Position numbers and translations under genes: made by a program
NCBI RefSeq assembly: GCF_900096955.1
Contig: NZ_FMYL01000003.1
Span: 62,001 to 126,000, forward strand
From: Acinetobacter boissieri
Lineage (GTDB): Bacteria > Pseudomonadota > Gammaproteobacteria > Pseudomonadales > Moraxellaceae
Reading direction: 5' to 3'
Length of the DNA stretch: 64,000 bases
The notes under the pieces: generated by a model
Database searches by the model: none
Told to the model about the DNA's origin: nothing
Seen by the model: only the letters and a program-made list of their open reading frames with translations
Shown here: piece by piece, positions 47,178 through 58,479 of the stretch
Numbering within the stretch: the stretch's first letter is position 1
Layout: every line of letters begins with the position of its first letter

Positions 47178-47292
47178 GTGCTCTCCCTTTATCTAATATG
47201 CTTTTCTCTTAGTTGTAACAGCTTTTATAATAATGTCAAAGTTTATCCATCAGTTTTCAATAAAGTGTTCTAAATTTAGTCATACATAAAAC

Positions 47293-47326
47293 ATAAAAAA
47301 GCGCCATTTTATAATGACGCTTTTTT
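47293..47326 (-). terminator. Intrinsic terminator of aroC
   Basis: A6-GCG-C-CATT pairs with AATG-A-CGC-T6 with one internal mismatch, just past the aroC stop; strong T-run on the minus strand. Confidence 0.75.
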
Positions 47327-47342
47327 ATAAAACAAAATACAC

Positions 47343-48428
47343 TTAAATTGGTTCAAATGGCGCTACAACATCAGCATTTTGAGCACGATGACGTAAAAAA
47401 TGATCCATCAACACAATTGCCATCATGGCTTCTGCAATTGGTGTTGCACGGACGCCTACGCATGGGTCATGACGACCTTTGGTTAAAACGTCAATGTCTT
47501 CACGTTGTAAGTTAATGGTTTTACCATTGGTGGTAATACTTGCTGTTGGTTTAAGCGCAATCGCTGCACGAATGGTTTGCCCAGAAGATATTCCACCAAG
47601 CACACCGCCAGCGTGATTCGCTAAAAAACCTTGGCTTGAAAGCTCATCACGAGTTTCATGTCCAAATTGTCCTGCAACAGCAAAACCATCACCAATTTCT
47701 ACGCCTTTCACAGCATTAATACTCATTAAAGCATGTGCAAGGTCTGCATCTAAACGGTCAAATACAGGCTCACCCCACCCTACAGGCACATTTTCAGCCA
47801 AAATTTCTAATTTAGCACCACAGCTTGTACCTTGTTCACGCAATGACATGACTAATTTTTCAAAACGTGGCACGGCGTCAATATCACCACAGAAAAATGG
47901 GTTTTGTTCTACTTGTGACCAATCTAATGTCTTGGCTACTTCATTGCCAATTTGTGTAACATGACCACGAATTAAAATATTAAACTTTTCAGCCAAATAT
48001 TTCTTTGCAATCGCTCCTGCAGCCACGCGCATGGCTGTTTCTCTAGCACTTGAGCGCCCACCACCACGGTAGTCACGAAAACCATACTTATGGGTATAGG
48101 TATAATCGGCATGACCGGGTCTAAAGGTTTGAGCAATATTGCCATAGTCTTTAGACTTTTGGTCTGTATTTTCAATTAAAAGACCAATTGAGGTCCCAGT
48201 CGTTTTTCCTTCAAAGACCCCAGAAATAATTTTTACTTGGTCAGGCTCTTTACGCTGTGTTGCAAACTTCGAAGTACCCGGTTTACGGCGATCAAGATCT
48301 TTTTGTAAGTCTTCTTCAGATAGACTTAACCCAGGTGGTACACCATCAACAATCGCCATTAAACCTAAGCCATGTGACTCACCACATGTCGTTACACGAA
48401 ATAGCTGACCGATTGAGTTTCCTGCCAT
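47343..48428 (-). CDS. aroC: Chorismate synthase
   Basis: 361 residues. Last step of the shikimate pathway; needs reduced [11 protein letters not shown] is near the N-terminus, RPGHADYTY and [22 protein letters not shown] carry the FMN and substrate sites. I start at ATG 48428 ([11 protein letters not shown]) because AAGGAG is then 7 bases away; ATG 48434 is only one base from it. It follows prmB after 15 bases. Confidence 0.97.
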   Translation of the reverse strand: MAGNSIGQLFRVTTCGESHGLGLMAIVDGVPPGLSLSEEDLQKDLDRRKPGTSKFATQRKEPDQVKIISGVFEGKTTGTSIGLLIENTDQKSKDYGNIAQTFRPGHADYTYTHKYGFRDYRGGGRSSARETAMRVAAGAIAKKYLAEKFNILIRGHVTQIGNEVAKTLDWSQVEQNPFFCGDIDAVPRFEKLVMSLREQGTSCGAKLEILAENVPVGWGEPVFDRLDADLAHALMSINAVKGVEIGDGFAVAGQFGHETRDELSSQGFLANHAGGVLGGISSGQTIRAAIALKPTASITTNGKTINLQREDIDVLTKGRHDPCVGVRATPIAEAMMAIVLMDHFLRHRAQNADVVAPFEPI

Positions 48429-48443
48429 AATCATACTCCTTGT

Positions 48444-49457
48444 TTATACGGCAACAGATGATTGGAAGGTTTCTTTATATTGGCGACATTGTGCTGCCGT
48501 TAATGCAAAAATACCTGATCCACCTTTTTGAAATTTCAACCAATGAAAATCAACATGATTAAAGTTTTGACGCATAGCCCATTCTGAGTTACCCACTTCA
48601 ATCACAATCAAACCATCTTCAGTTAAATAATCTGCTGCTTGGGCTAACATTTTACGTACGAGATCCAACCCATCTTGTCCTGCAGCCAAAGCCATCTCAG
48701 GTTCATGTAAAAACTCTTCAGGCAAGTCAGCCATATCTTCTGCATCTACATATGGCGGATTGCTTACAATTAAGTCATATTGATTTTCAGCAGGAATTTT
48801 AGCAAATAAGTCCGATTCAAGTAGCGCAACTTGATATTGTTTACTGTGGTGCTCTACGTTCAATGCTGCTACTTCTAAAGCATCACGAGATAGGTCTGTC
48901 GCATCTACTTCAGATTCGGGAAACGCATCGGCAAGTGCAATTGCAATACAGCCAGAACCTGTACACATGTCTAAAATACGTCGTGGTGTTTTTGCTTTTG
49001 TTTGCTCTGGTAGCGCATTCAAAGCCTCACGCATCGCACCGTGTTCGTCTAAGAAATACGGTGCGAAACGCTGATCTATTAGCTCTGCAATAGGTGATCG
49101 TGGAATAAGCACACGTTCATCGACATAAAATGGTTTCTTACAGAAATACGCAAGATTTAATAAATATGACGTTGGAATACGTTCATTTACACGGCGTTCA
49201 AACAATGTCAAAACTTCTGTTTTCTCACTTGGAAGAAGTTTTGCATCTAGAATTTCTGCATTAGCTTCCCAGTCTAGTGCCAGTGTTTGTAGAACCAATG
49301 CTGCACTTTCTGCAAAGAAGTCTTCTGTACCCTGACCAAGATGTGCGTCGTACTGACGTAATACCGTTACGCCAAAGCGAATAAAGTCTCGTATTGTTGT
49401 TAGGTTTTCAGCGGCTTCTGCTAGGCTTTCTGAGCGAATGGTCAAACGTTGATCCAC
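48444..49457 (-). CDS. prmB: Ribosomal protein L3 N5-glutamine methyltransferase
   Basis: 337 residues. SAM-dependent methylation of a Gln in L3, partner of ribosome assembly. The SAM-binding motif is ILDMCTGSGCIAIALADAFP and the catalytic NPPY lies in LIVSNPPYVDAEDM. The N-terminal helical domain and the length distinguish PrmB from the shorter PrmC. Operon prmB-aroC, the common order. Confidence 0.94.
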   Translation of the reverse strand: MDQRLTIRSESLAEAAENLTTIRDFIRFGVTVLRQYDAHLGQGTEDFFAESAALVLQTLALDWEANAEILDAKLLPSEKTEVLTLFERRVNERIPTSYLLNLAYFCKKPFYVDERVLIPRSPIAELIDQRFAPYFLDEHGAMREALNALPEQTKAKTPRRILDMCTGSGCIAIALADAFPESEVDATDLSRDALEVAALNVEHHSKQYQVALLESDLFAKIPAENQYDLIVSNPPYVDAEDMADLPEEFLHEPEMALAAGQDGLDLVRKMLAQAADYLTEDGLIVIEVGNSEWAMRQNFNHVDFHWLKFQKGGSGIFALTAAQCRQYKETFQSSVAV

Positions 49458-49567
49458 GCATTACTCCATCAATATAGATAAAAATATGCGTTATTCTAAC
49501 GTGTTTTATGGGTATTGATAAGCTTAAAGCCATGCATGTCCAAATAAAGCAAATAATAATGGTATGG

Positions 49568-49888
49568 CTAGAGTGTAAAGCCAACATAACGCTTATAATC
49601 TGCTACCCCTAAACTCATCATATAAATGGTTAAGCTTGCTAAAGATGAACCTTGTATATGTTGCCAGACATTTAACTCTTGATGATGTATTTCATCAACA
49701 CTGACGGCTAAGGTCTGCTCAAAGTCATCTGCAACATACTCAAAACCTAAATCTAGTGCAATAAATGCAGTATGTTCACACGGTTGTATATATTGTGTCT
49801 TAGCCCAATCCAATACACAATGTTGACAACTGGGACAAATAATATTCGGCTGTGTTTGTTGTTCTAAATCTATAACATGATATGACAC
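49568..49888 (-). CDS. Hypothetical protein with CxxCxxC motif
   Basis: 106 residues. IICPSCQHCVLDW near the N-terminus with a further Cys-His pair (QPCEHTAFIAL) about 15 residues on could bind a zinc ion. The rest is acidic and unremarkable. Read alone on the minus strand between prmB and the HAD gene. Function unknown. Confidence 0.65.
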   Translation of the reverse strand: MSYHVIDLEQQTQPNIICPSCQHCVLDWAKTQYIQPCEHTAFIALDLGFEYVADDFEQTLAVSVDEIHHQELNVWQHIQGSSLASLTIYMMSLGVADYKRYVGFTL

Positions 49889-49937
49889 AATACATCCTTT
49901 GTTGTTTAAATCGGTTAAACATTAAATGCTTAGGTTA

Positions 49938-50549
49938 TTAAAACTTGCCCAGTATTGGTAGTGGGTCTTGCCCATACATATAAGGTTGCGTTGCGAGTGA
50001 TAACATCGCTACATCTTCAAGTGTGTTGCCGTATGCGTAAATTTGTGAATATGTATTGAGATCATAACGCTGTTCTACACGGCGTTTTTTTTCTAACCCA
50101 CTACAATCTGGTGTTTTATAAAAACCTGTTAATTGTCCATTTTTACTGTCAACTTCAGAGCTAATCAGGTCTACCTTTAGGCGATCACATAGAGGTTTTA
50201 AATAAATATCGACTGAAGCAGACACAATAACCACATCATGGCCCAATGCCTGATGTTGTTTGAGCTGTGCCAACAGTTGTGGATTTAAATACTTCTGTAA
50301 TACATCGGTATAACTCATGGCATCATGTTGTACATGGTCCAACGACTGACCAGAAAACATATTATAAAATAGCTTTTTTCGCATTTTATCTGCTGAATAT
50401 AAACCCAAATAATAATGGTTAATCCAAGGTAAAATAGATAGCCCTGTTTTCAGTACGTAACGGGCTTTAAAGGTATAAAAAATAAAGCCTGTAAAGCTAT
50501 CTTTTAAGTACAGTGTGCCATCAAAATCAAAAAGTGCTAAAGATTTCAT
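49938..50549 (-). CDS. HAD-superfamily IB phosphatase
   Basis: 203 residues from ATG 50549 (MKSLALFDFDGTLYLKDSF). Motif I is DFDGT, motif II VIVSASVD, and motif III/IV is in YAYGNTLEDVAMLSLA, where the second acidic residue is Glu-Asp. The pattern matches the SerB-like IB family that hydrolyses phosphoserine or lipid phosphates; substrate unknown. The ATG overlaps the stop of the DUF1615 gene as ATGA. A degenerate motif copy (10 of 12 bases) follows the stop at 49929-49940. Confidence 0.88.
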   Translation of the reverse strand: MKSLALFDFDGTLYLKDSFTGFIFYTFKARYVLKTGLSILPWINHYYLGLYSADKMRKKLFYNMFSGQSLDHVQHDAMSYTDVLQKYLNPQLLAQLKQHQALGHDVVIVSASVDIYLKPLCDRLKVDLISSEVDSKNGQLTGFYKTPDCSGLEKKRRVEQRYDLNTYSQIYAYGNTLEDVAMLSLATQPYMYGQDPLPILGKF

Positions 50550-51745
50550 GAACGACCCGACCGTGTACGTTGCATACAAGCCACATAACGACTATTTACT
50601 TTTGAAGCATACCAGTTGGTATTATAATTTTTACTCAGTTTTGGCCCTGAGATAATCACTTCTGGCATGATTGCATAAGTCAATGCTTTTCCAAACTTTT
50701 GTTGATACAAGATTTTTACTTCGTTGTACGTTTGTGTTTTTTCAAAATCAATTTGCTTTTCTTGTTTTAAATCGCTTCGTACCTGTTTGGCTGAAATATT
50801 TACCGCATGATCAGCAAACAATCGATTTATTGCAAGCTCTGACTGGCTTCGGTCCGTCTGTATGTTTTCATTTTTATCATAAAGCAACAGATCACCATCT
50901 AATGAGAGTTTGGTTTTGGTTAGTTTAGTCAAAGCTTGTTGAAACGATGCATTACGGCTTGAGTACATCCCCGAATTATAGTCAGCAAAACGGTAAATCG
51001 GCTTTGCATAACCCGCTTGGTATAACATTAAACGATGTATACCATAATACAAACCACCATATTGAGTGTACAAATCATCTCTCAGCTCGTAAATATTCAC
51101 ACTATTACGTTGATGATCTTGTGCATAATTAATCAATACCTGCATTGAACCCAATGTAGTAATCGGATTCATACGTTCGCCAATATCTTGTCCAATCAGT
51201 TTTGCAGCGCCTGTAATCGCACTCACATGATAATGCTTCGTCATATAATCAAAAATTTGACGATATAAAATATCTAGATCTTTTTCTGTTTTAACTTTTC
51301 TCATTTGTGACAAATAACTATTGTCTGCACTTGGCTGTGTTTTTAATACGTTCAAAAAATACTTTGCAACAGGGGCACCAAAACGATCACCTAATTTTTC
51401 AGAGAATTTTTCCTCAAGGCGATTATTTACTTCTTTCACTGCTTTATCGCCTAAATTGGGCACTTGTGGATTGGCCACAAAGTTAGATTCTTGATCTACA
51501 ATCGCAACAATACTACAGACGTTCGTTTTTGTTTTCTCAATACTTAAAGTATCCATAATACTGTAAATATCTTTAGCCCAAGACACTCGGTCATGTACAC
51601 GTGATGGAATAAGATTTTTAATATTTTTTTCAGTTAAAATAGGCGTATCTTCATCTGTAGCGACATTATCTTTACCACAAGACACCACACCAAAACACAG
51701 TATCATAACCGTACAAGTACGAAAAAATTTAGAACAATGTCGCAT
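50546..51745 (-). CDS. DUF1615 lipoprotein, lytic transglycosylase-like
   Basis: 399 residues. The signal peptide ends in the lipobox GVVSC (Cys at about 23). VCSIVAIVDQESNFVANPQVPNLG near residue 80 resembles the catalytic Glu region of lysozyme-like transglycosylases, and GSMQVLINYAQ and FADYNSGMYSSRNASFQQAL match the GxMQ and AYNxG-type blocks of that fold. Probably acts on peptidoglycan from the membrane. Translationally coupled to the HAD gene by a 4-base overlap. Confidence 0.82.
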   Translation of the reverse strand: MRHCSKFFRTCTVMILCFGVVSCGKDNVATDEDTPILTEKNIKNLIPSRVHDRVSWAKDIYSIMDTLSIEKTKTNVCSIVAIVDQESNFVANPQVPNLGDKAVKEVNNRLEEKFSEKLGDRFGAPVAKYFLNVLKTQPSADNSYLSQMRKVKTEKDLDILYRQIFDYMTKHYHVSAITGAAKLIGQDIGERMNPITTLGSMQVLINYAQDHQRNSVNIYELRDDLYTQYGGLYYGIHRLMLYQAGYAKPIYRFADYNSGMYSSRNASFQQALTKLTKTKLSLDGDLLLYDKNENIQTDRSQSELAINRLFADHAVNISAKQVRSDLKQEKQIDFEKTQTYNEVKILYQQKFGKALTYAIMPEVIISGPKLSKNYNTNWYASKVNSRYVACMQRTRSGRS

Positions 51746-51911
51746 AGAAAAACCTAAACTTTACTAAAAAGAACCACTGAGCAGTGGCTCAGAATTGTAA
51801 GGTCTTTTCAAATGAAAGTATATTTTTTAACAGCAAATTATGACGATTTTTTATTTGAAAAAACATTTTTTATTTGTATAGTAGATAAGTTATAAATTTA
51901 TATTCATTACT

Positions 51912-52130
51912 ATGAAACTCCACTTTTGCCCCAAAAAACAGAAAATTTTCATTCAACAAAAAAATGGCGACACAGTCAGTGAGCAAGATGTAACGTACGA
52001 CAGCCTACTACTGACAGGTGCATTTATTTCAATGTGCCATGAAGGTGCTGTGACTATAAACGGGCAAGATGGTCAACCTATTTTTGACATAGAAGTTAAT
52101 TATCATCCAAAAAACAAAGACGCCGTATAA
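51912..52130 (+). CDS. Small hypothetical protein
   Basis: 72 residues, no signal or membrane segment. FICPKKQKIFIQQKNGD-like beta content (actual start MKLHFCPKKQKIF), then a hydrophobic SLLLTGAFISMCHEGAV and a beta-rich end. Its TAA stop lies inside the loop of the following terminator. No clear ribosome site. Family not recognised. Confidence 0.6.
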   Translation: MKLHFCPKKQKIFIQQKNGDTVSEQDVTYDSLLLTGAFISMCHEGAVTINGQDGQPIFDIEVNYHPKNKDAV

Positions 52131-52145
52131 ACAGCGTCTTTTTAA
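52116..52145. terminator. Terminator overlapping a stop codon
   Basis: AAAGACGC (52116-52123) pairs with GCGTCTTT (52134-52141), followed by T residues. The stem lies over the last codons of the 72-residue gene; on the other strand it also serves proB. Confidence 0.75.
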
Positions 52146-52158
52146 AACCTAAAAATGA

Positions 52159-53298
52159 TTAATAAATTACCATTTGGTCTCTATGAATCATTTCTAAAGA
52201 ACCTAGCACATTCGCACCAAGTACTTGTTTAACTTTATCTGTGGCTAAACCTTTAATGATTTCAGCATGTTTCGCACTAAAGTTAACTCGACCTACAGCA
52301 ACACGCTGCCCTTGTAAGTCGACACACTCAACCACATCACCACGTTCAAAATGACCTTGTACGCCTTGAACACCCACCGGTAATAAACTGCGCTGTTGTG
52401 CTTTAATTGCAGTGACTGCACCATCATCTAGCAATAAACGTCCTGCTGTTTGTAAATGCGCCGCCAACCACTGCTTACGTGCAGCAATTGGGTCACCATC
52501 TACCACAAACAACGTACCTAGCTCTTCGCCTTGCATTAAACGTACTAAAACTTGTTCACTGTCACCACTGGCTACAATCGTGTCACAGCCTGAACGTGCT
52601 GCCAATCGTGCTGCTCGTACCTTAGTCACCATACCGCCACGACCTAACGCGCCACCATCGCCTGCCATACTAAACAGCTCATCATCAAGTGCTGGCACAG
52701 TTGAAAGCAATTTTGCATCTGGATTATGGCGTGGGTCTGCGTTAAACATACCTTGTTGGTCTGTCAGTATGACAAGTAAGTCTGCATTGACTTGACAGGC
52801 AACCATGGCTGCCAGCGTATCATTATCACCAAACTTAATTTCATACGTCGATACAGTATCATTTTCATTAATAACAGGAATAACACGCCAATCAATCAAA
52901 TGTTGCAAAGCATCACATGCATTTAAATAGCGTCTACGGTCACTCAAATCGTCATGCGTAAGCAATACTTGAGCTGTTTTAATGTCGTGTTGATCAAGCA
53001 CACTCGACCATGTTTGTACTAGTCCCATTTGGCCTAGTGCAGCACATGCTTGTAAGCTCGGAAGATCTATGGGTCGCTCAGCAAGTTTCATACGTACAAC
53101 ACCTTCTGCTACTGCACCTGAAGACACCAAAATAATTTGGTGCCCTGCATGGTGTAATTGTGCAATTTGATGTGCCCAATGAGAAATTGCTTGTATGTCT
53201 AAGCCTCGACCATTTGCTGTGAGCAAAGATGAGCCTATTTTGACCACTATACGCTGACAACGTTCTAACTGACGTTGTCCATCGACGACCTTAATCAT
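52159..53298 (-). CDS. proB: Glutamate 5-kinase
   Basis: 379 residues. First step of proline synthesis, phosphorylating glutamate. The amino-acid kinase domain starts [15 protein letters not shown] and has [17 protein letters not shown] and [12 protein letters not shown]; a C-terminal PUA domain covers about 285-370. It lies 17 bases behind obgE, so obgE-proB is likely one transcript. proA is not in the window. Confidence 0.96.
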   Translation of the reverse strand: MIKVVDGQRQLERCQRIVVKIGSSLLTANGRGLDIQAISHWAHQIAQLHHAGHQIILVSSGAVAEGVVRMKLAERPIDLPSLQACAALGQMGLVQTWSSVLDQHDIKTAQVLLTHDDLSDRRRYLNACDALQHLIDWRVIPVINENDTVSTYEIKFGDNDTLAAMVACQVNADLLVILTDQQGMFNADPRHNPDAKLLSTVPALDDELFSMAGDGGALGRGGMVTKVRAARLAARSGCDTIVASGDSEQVLVRLMQGEELGTLFVVDGDPIAARKQWLAAHLQTAGRLLLDDGAVTAIKAQQRSLLPVGVQGVQGHFERGDVVECVDLQGQRVAVGRVNFSAKHAEIIKGLATDKVKQVLGANVLGSLEMIHRDQMVIY

Positions 53299-53315
53299 GA
53301 TCTCCTCACTCGTAC

Positions 53316-54605
<1,290 letters not shown>

Positions 54606-54653
54606 CTACTATTCTTTCTGGATACGCATACTATTTACACGAATCTATGTTTT

Positions 54654-55592
54654 TTAAGAAGATTTACTATTTTTTTCAGCTGATTTTGCAATTTTAGTCA
54701 GCCATAATTGACGATGCTGGCGCTTTTTATATAAATGTAGCGTACCTTCGATAATTAAAATCACAACAGCAAACCAAATGGGTGCATACCCCCAAATTTG
54801 AGTTGTAGTCAGTCGTTCACCAATGGCCAATGAAGCAAGTGCAAGTAATACAGGCTCCAGGTAACTCAGTAACCCAAATAACACCATAGGCAAATAACGG
54901 CTAGCCAAAATATAAGAGCCCAAGCCAAGTGCACTGAATATGCCTAAACCTGCAATCACCACAATAAGTTGAGGTTGATCTATAAAAGTATGCCAAGGTT
55001 GTGCCCATGTAGACACAAAGTAAAAAGCCACAGGCAACATGAGTACGTTATCAAACCAAAAACCGCCTAAATGGTCAGTCTGTATCGCTTTTCTTAAAAA
55101 GAAATAGGCAGAATAACCCACAGCAACCAATATCGTTTCCCATGCAATACTACCCACTTGCCAAATTTGAATAACAACACCAACCAGTGCAAACAGTACT
55201 GCGGTTTTTTGGAGTCTTGATACTTTTTCTTTATAAACGACTGAACCTACCAGAACCAATACTAAAGGCAGTAAAAAGTAACCCAATGATACTTGCATAC
55301 CACGCCCATGCATCGGTGCCCATAAAAATAGCCATAGTTGCAAACCACCTAAAATTGCTGTTGCAATCATACCCAATATAAGCTTAGGATCACGGCATAT
55401 ACGCTGAAAAATCTCTGTAATACGCTGTATATCTTTGGTAAAACACATGAACACAGTCAAAAATGGCAATAAAGAAATCATGCGCCAGCCAAAGGCTTGG
55501 GAACCATCAAACACGTGCAATAATTGACTGTAAAAGTACAATACACCAAACATACTTGAGGCAAGCACAGAAAAAATAATCCCTTGAACCAC
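54654..55592 (-). CDS. rarD: RarD-type EamA-family transporter
   Basis: 312 residues from a GTG start at 55592, with GAGG 6-7 bases upstream. Ten membrane helices in two EamA repeats; SMFGVLYFYSQLLHVFDGSQAFGWRMISLLP, MHGRGMQVSLGYFLLPLVLVLVGSVVYKEK and FGLLSYLEPVLLALASL fit RarD. Chloramphenicol-sensitive (RarD) proteins are presumed exporters; the substrate is not known. Confidence 0.9.
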   Translation of the reverse strand: MVQGIIFSVLASSMFGVLYFYSQLLHVFDGSQAFGWRMISLLPFLTVFMCFTKDIQRITEIFQRICRDPKLILGMIATAILGGLQLWLFLWAPMHGRGMQVSLGYFLLPLVLVLVGSVVYKEKVSRLQKTAVLFALVGVVIQIWQVGSIAWETILVAVGYSAYFFLRKAIQTDHLGGFWFDNVLMLPVAFYFVSTWAQPWHTFIDQPQLIVVIAGLGIFSALGLGSYILASRYLPMVLFGLLSYLEPVLLALASLAIGERLTTTQIWGYAPIWFAVVILIIEGTLHLYKKRQHRQLWLTKIAKSAEKNSKSS

Positions 55593-55664
55593 ACTTTACC
55601 TCATTACTCAAATAAGACGTTTATTTACATTGAAAGAATTTTTATTGCTTTTAAGTGACCTAAA

Positions 55665-56222
55665 TTAATGTTCTATCTGTAAGGTCGCTTTAAAATCTGA
55701 AACATCATACCCAATTTGTTTGGCATATTCTAAATAACTTTGCCATACACTATTGGAAATATGTGGCGTTCTCGCCAATAGCCATAAATATTTACGTGCT
55801 GGGTCTCCAACCAATGCCGTTTGGTACTGGTCATCTCGTTTTAAAATCCAATAATCACCACGGCCTATAGGTAACCCACGAATGGCTTTAGGCAAAAAGC
55901 TCACTTCTAACTGGCTATTGTGAGGTGCATTTAAAATAAATGCCTCGCCATTCGCAACGCTTTTTTGTTTGTCTTCCTTAATACAACTATTTTCTACACT
56001 TAGTGTACCTTGTGCTGTAAGTGCATAACGGGCTTGTACATCTTGAACACAACTGCGCTGAAAAAACATCGGTTTGCGGGCAATTTCATACCATGTACCC
56101 AAGTATTGATTAACATTGACCGAATCGACAGCTCGTATAGGCGCTATCGCACTATTATCTGCCATTACGGCATGACATTGTAATGACAAAAAAATTGCAA
56201 AAAAGATATGCTTTATTTTCAT
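55665..56222 (-). CDS. Periplasmic lipocalin (Blc-like)
   Basis: 185 residues from ATG 56222. The signal peptide ends near AVMA-DNSA. The lipocalin first block NQYLGTWYEIARKPMFFQRSC is intact, followed by GRGDYWILKRDDQYQTALVGDP and KYLWLLARTPHIS, both bacterial-lipocalin blocks. E. coli Blc is an outer-membrane lipoprotein, but no proper lipobox is present here, so it is probably soluble in the periplasm. Binds lysophospholipids in relatives. Confidence 0.88.
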   Translation of the reverse strand: MKIKHIFFAIFLSLQCHAVMADNSAIAPIRAVDSVNVNQYLGTWYEIARKPMFFQRSCVQDVQARYALTAQGTLSVENSCIKEDKQKSVANGEAFILNAPHNSQLEVSFLPKAIRGLPIGRGDYWILKRDDQYQTALVGDPARKYLWLLARTPHISNSVWQSYLEYAKQIGYDVSDFKATLQIEH

Positions 56223-56257
56223 ATTGGATGCTCTTATTGAATAAAGTCTCATTCAGC

Positions 56258-58273
56258 TTACTGTAATGCATAAGATTTTAAGCGTGAAATTTCATCTCGT
56301 AACCGTGCTGCATCTTCAAACTGTAATTCTTTAGATGCTTTAAGCATGTCTTTTTCAAGTTTAGCTAAATGTTTAGCAAATACTTTAGGGTTTGCAAGTA
56401 TATACTGCTCATCTGCGCTCAAAGTATCTGTTGCCGCGACAACAACTGCACCCTCATCATCTGTGATATCTTCACCGGCATCAAGCTCTTTAACCACTTT
56501 TCTAATGGTGCTTCGTGGTGTGATTCCATGTTCAAGGTTAAATGCAATTTGTTTTTGTCTACGGCGGTCAGTTTCATCAATCGCTTTTTGCATTGAGTCT
56601 GTAATACGGTCTGCATATAAAATAGCCTTACCTTTTACATTTCGAGCAGCACGACCAATGGTTTGTATGAGTGAACGTTCAGAGCGTAAAAAGCCCTCTT
56701 TATCTGCATCAAGTATCGCAACCAGCGAGACTTCCGGCATATCTAAACCTTCTCGCAACAAGTTAATACCAATCAGAACATCATAAATACCACTGCGTAA
56801 ATCATGAATAATTTTTACTCGTTCGACTGTATCTATGTCTGAATGCAAATATGCCACTTTTACCGAGTATTCTTTTAAATAAGAAGTTAAGTCTTCAGCC
56901 ATACGTTTGGTTAACGTCGTAATCAGTACTCGCTCGTCATTTGCACTGCGTATATTAATTTCAGATAGAACATCGTCGACTTGGGTGAGTACAGGTCTAA
57001 TTTCAATTTCAGGGTCAATCAAACCTGTTGGACGAACGACCTGTTCGGCAATTTGTTCTGCCTTTTCAAGCTCGTATTTGGCAGGTGTTGCACTCACAAA
57101 TAAAGTTGTAGGAACAATTCTTTCCCACTCCTCAAATTTCATGGGACGGTTATCTAAGGCGCTCGGTAAACGAAAACCATAGTTGACTAAGTTTTCTTTA
57201 CGCGAGCGGTCACCTTTATACATTGCACCAATCTGTGGCACACTCACGTGTGATTCATCAATAATTAGCAATGCATCTTCAGGAATATAGTCAAATAGTG
57301 TGGGTGGTGCCTCTCCTGCTTGACGGCCAGACAAATGCCTAGAGTAGTTTTCAATCCCGTTGGAATAACCCAGTTGCTGAAGCATTTCTAAATCATAGCG
57401 CGTGCGCTGTTCAATACGCTGTGCTTCAAGCAGTTTATTTTCTGCAGTAAAATGAGCGATCTGACCTCGAAGTTCTTCTTTTATAGTGTCAATCGCACGG
57501 TGTAAATTGTCTTTCGGGGTAACGTAATGGCTTTTAGGGTAAATGGTAATACGTGACACTTTACGCACAAGTTTACCGTTAATCGGGTCAAACCAGCGTA
57601 TTGAGTCAACTTCATCATCAAATAATTCTATACGTACCGCATATTGGTCAGATTCCGCAGGAAAAATATCAATAATTTCACCTCGTATACGATAAGTCCC
57701 TCGTAAAAATTCAAGCTCGTTACGCATATATTGCATTTCAACCAAACGGCGAATAATCTCATCTCGGTTTACTCGGTCGCCTTCCACCACATGCAATAGC
57801 ATTTGCATATACGCTTGTGGGTCACCCAAACCATAAATTGCAGATACAGAAGCCACAATAATGGCATCTTTTCGCTCTAATAGTGAGCGTGTTGCAGACA
57901 GACGCATTTGGTCAATATGGTCGTTAATGGCCGAGTCTTTTTCAATAAATGTATCTGATGATGGTACATATGCTTCTGGCTGATAGTAGTCATAGTAACT
58001 AACAAAATATTCTACCGCATTATAAGGAAAAAATGATTTAAACTCGCCATATAGTTGTGCAGCAAGGGTTTTATTGTGTGCCATAATAATGGTTGGGCGT
58101 TGCGTTTGAGCAATTACATTCGCCATAGTATATGTTTTACCTGAGCCTGTTACGCCAAGTAACAACTGATTTTTTAAACCACGCTCAATACCAGACACAA
58201 TTTTTTTAATCGCTTCTGGTTGGTCACCTGCAGGTTGATAGTCTGTGACTAGATCAAAAGGCTGTTCGCTCAA
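56258..58273 (-). CDS. uvrB: Excinuclease ABC subunit B
   Basis: 671 residues. Damage-verifying helicase of nucleotide excision repair. The start is TTG 58273 with GAGAG 7 bases upstream. Walker [13 protein letters not shown], the beta-hairpin [21 protein letters not shown] that opens DNA, Walker [11 protein letters not shown], helicase motif VI ([10 protein letters not shown]), and a C-terminal UVR domain. Divergent long gap upstream; no LexA-like box seen. Confidence 0.97.
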   Translation of the reverse strand: MSEQPFDLVTDYQPAGDQPEAIKKIVSGIERGLKNQLLLGVTGSGKTYTMANVIAQTQRPTIIMAHNKTLAAQLYGEFKSFFPYNAVEYFVSYYDYYQPEAYVPSSDTFIEKDSAINDHIDQMRLSATRSLLERKDAIIVASVSAIYGLGDPQAYMQMLLHVVEGDRVNRDEIIRRLVEMQYMRNELEFLRGTYRIRGEIIDIFPAESDQYAVRIELFDDEVDSIRWFDPINGKLVRKVSRITIYPKSHYVTPKDNLHRAIDTIKEELRGQIAHFTAENKLLEAQRIEQRTRYDLEMLQQLGYSNGIENYSRHLSGRQAGEAPPTLFDYIPEDALLIIDESHVSVPQIGAMYKGDRSRKENLVNYGFRLPSALDNRPMKFEEWERIVPTTLFVSATPAKYELEKAEQIAEQVVRPTGLIDPEIEIRPVLTQVDDVLSEINIRSANDERVLITTLTKRMAEDLTSYLKEYSVKVAYLHSDIDTVERVKIIHDLRSGIYDVLIGINLLREGLDMPEVSLVAILDADKEGFLRSERSLIQTIGRAARNVKGKAILYADRITDSMQKAIDETDRRRQKQIAFNLEHGITPRSTIRKVVKELDAGEDITDDEGAVVVAATDTLSADEQYILANPKVFAKHLAKLEKDMLKASKELQFEDAARLRDEISRLKSYALQ

Positions 58274-58419
58274 AATATTCTCTCAAGTTATAGTACACGC
58301 CGTTGTTTATTGATATTGGGTGTATATGTTTAGGAATCAAGCATAAAATGCCTATGTCATTATGACAAGAGAAGAAAAGTAATCACACTTGAATCTATAG
58401 GTATTTGATGGCTGAGATA

Positions 58420-58454
58420 AAAAACCCTACCATTTCAAAATGTGTAGGGTTTTA
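58420..58454 (-). terminator. Terminator of the ABC transporter gene
   Basis: AAAACCCTAC (58421-58430) pairs with GTAGGGTTTT (58444-58453), with T residues on the minus strand. Confidence 0.8.
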
Positions 58455-58479
58455 TTGGTTTTAACAACACTCCAAAATA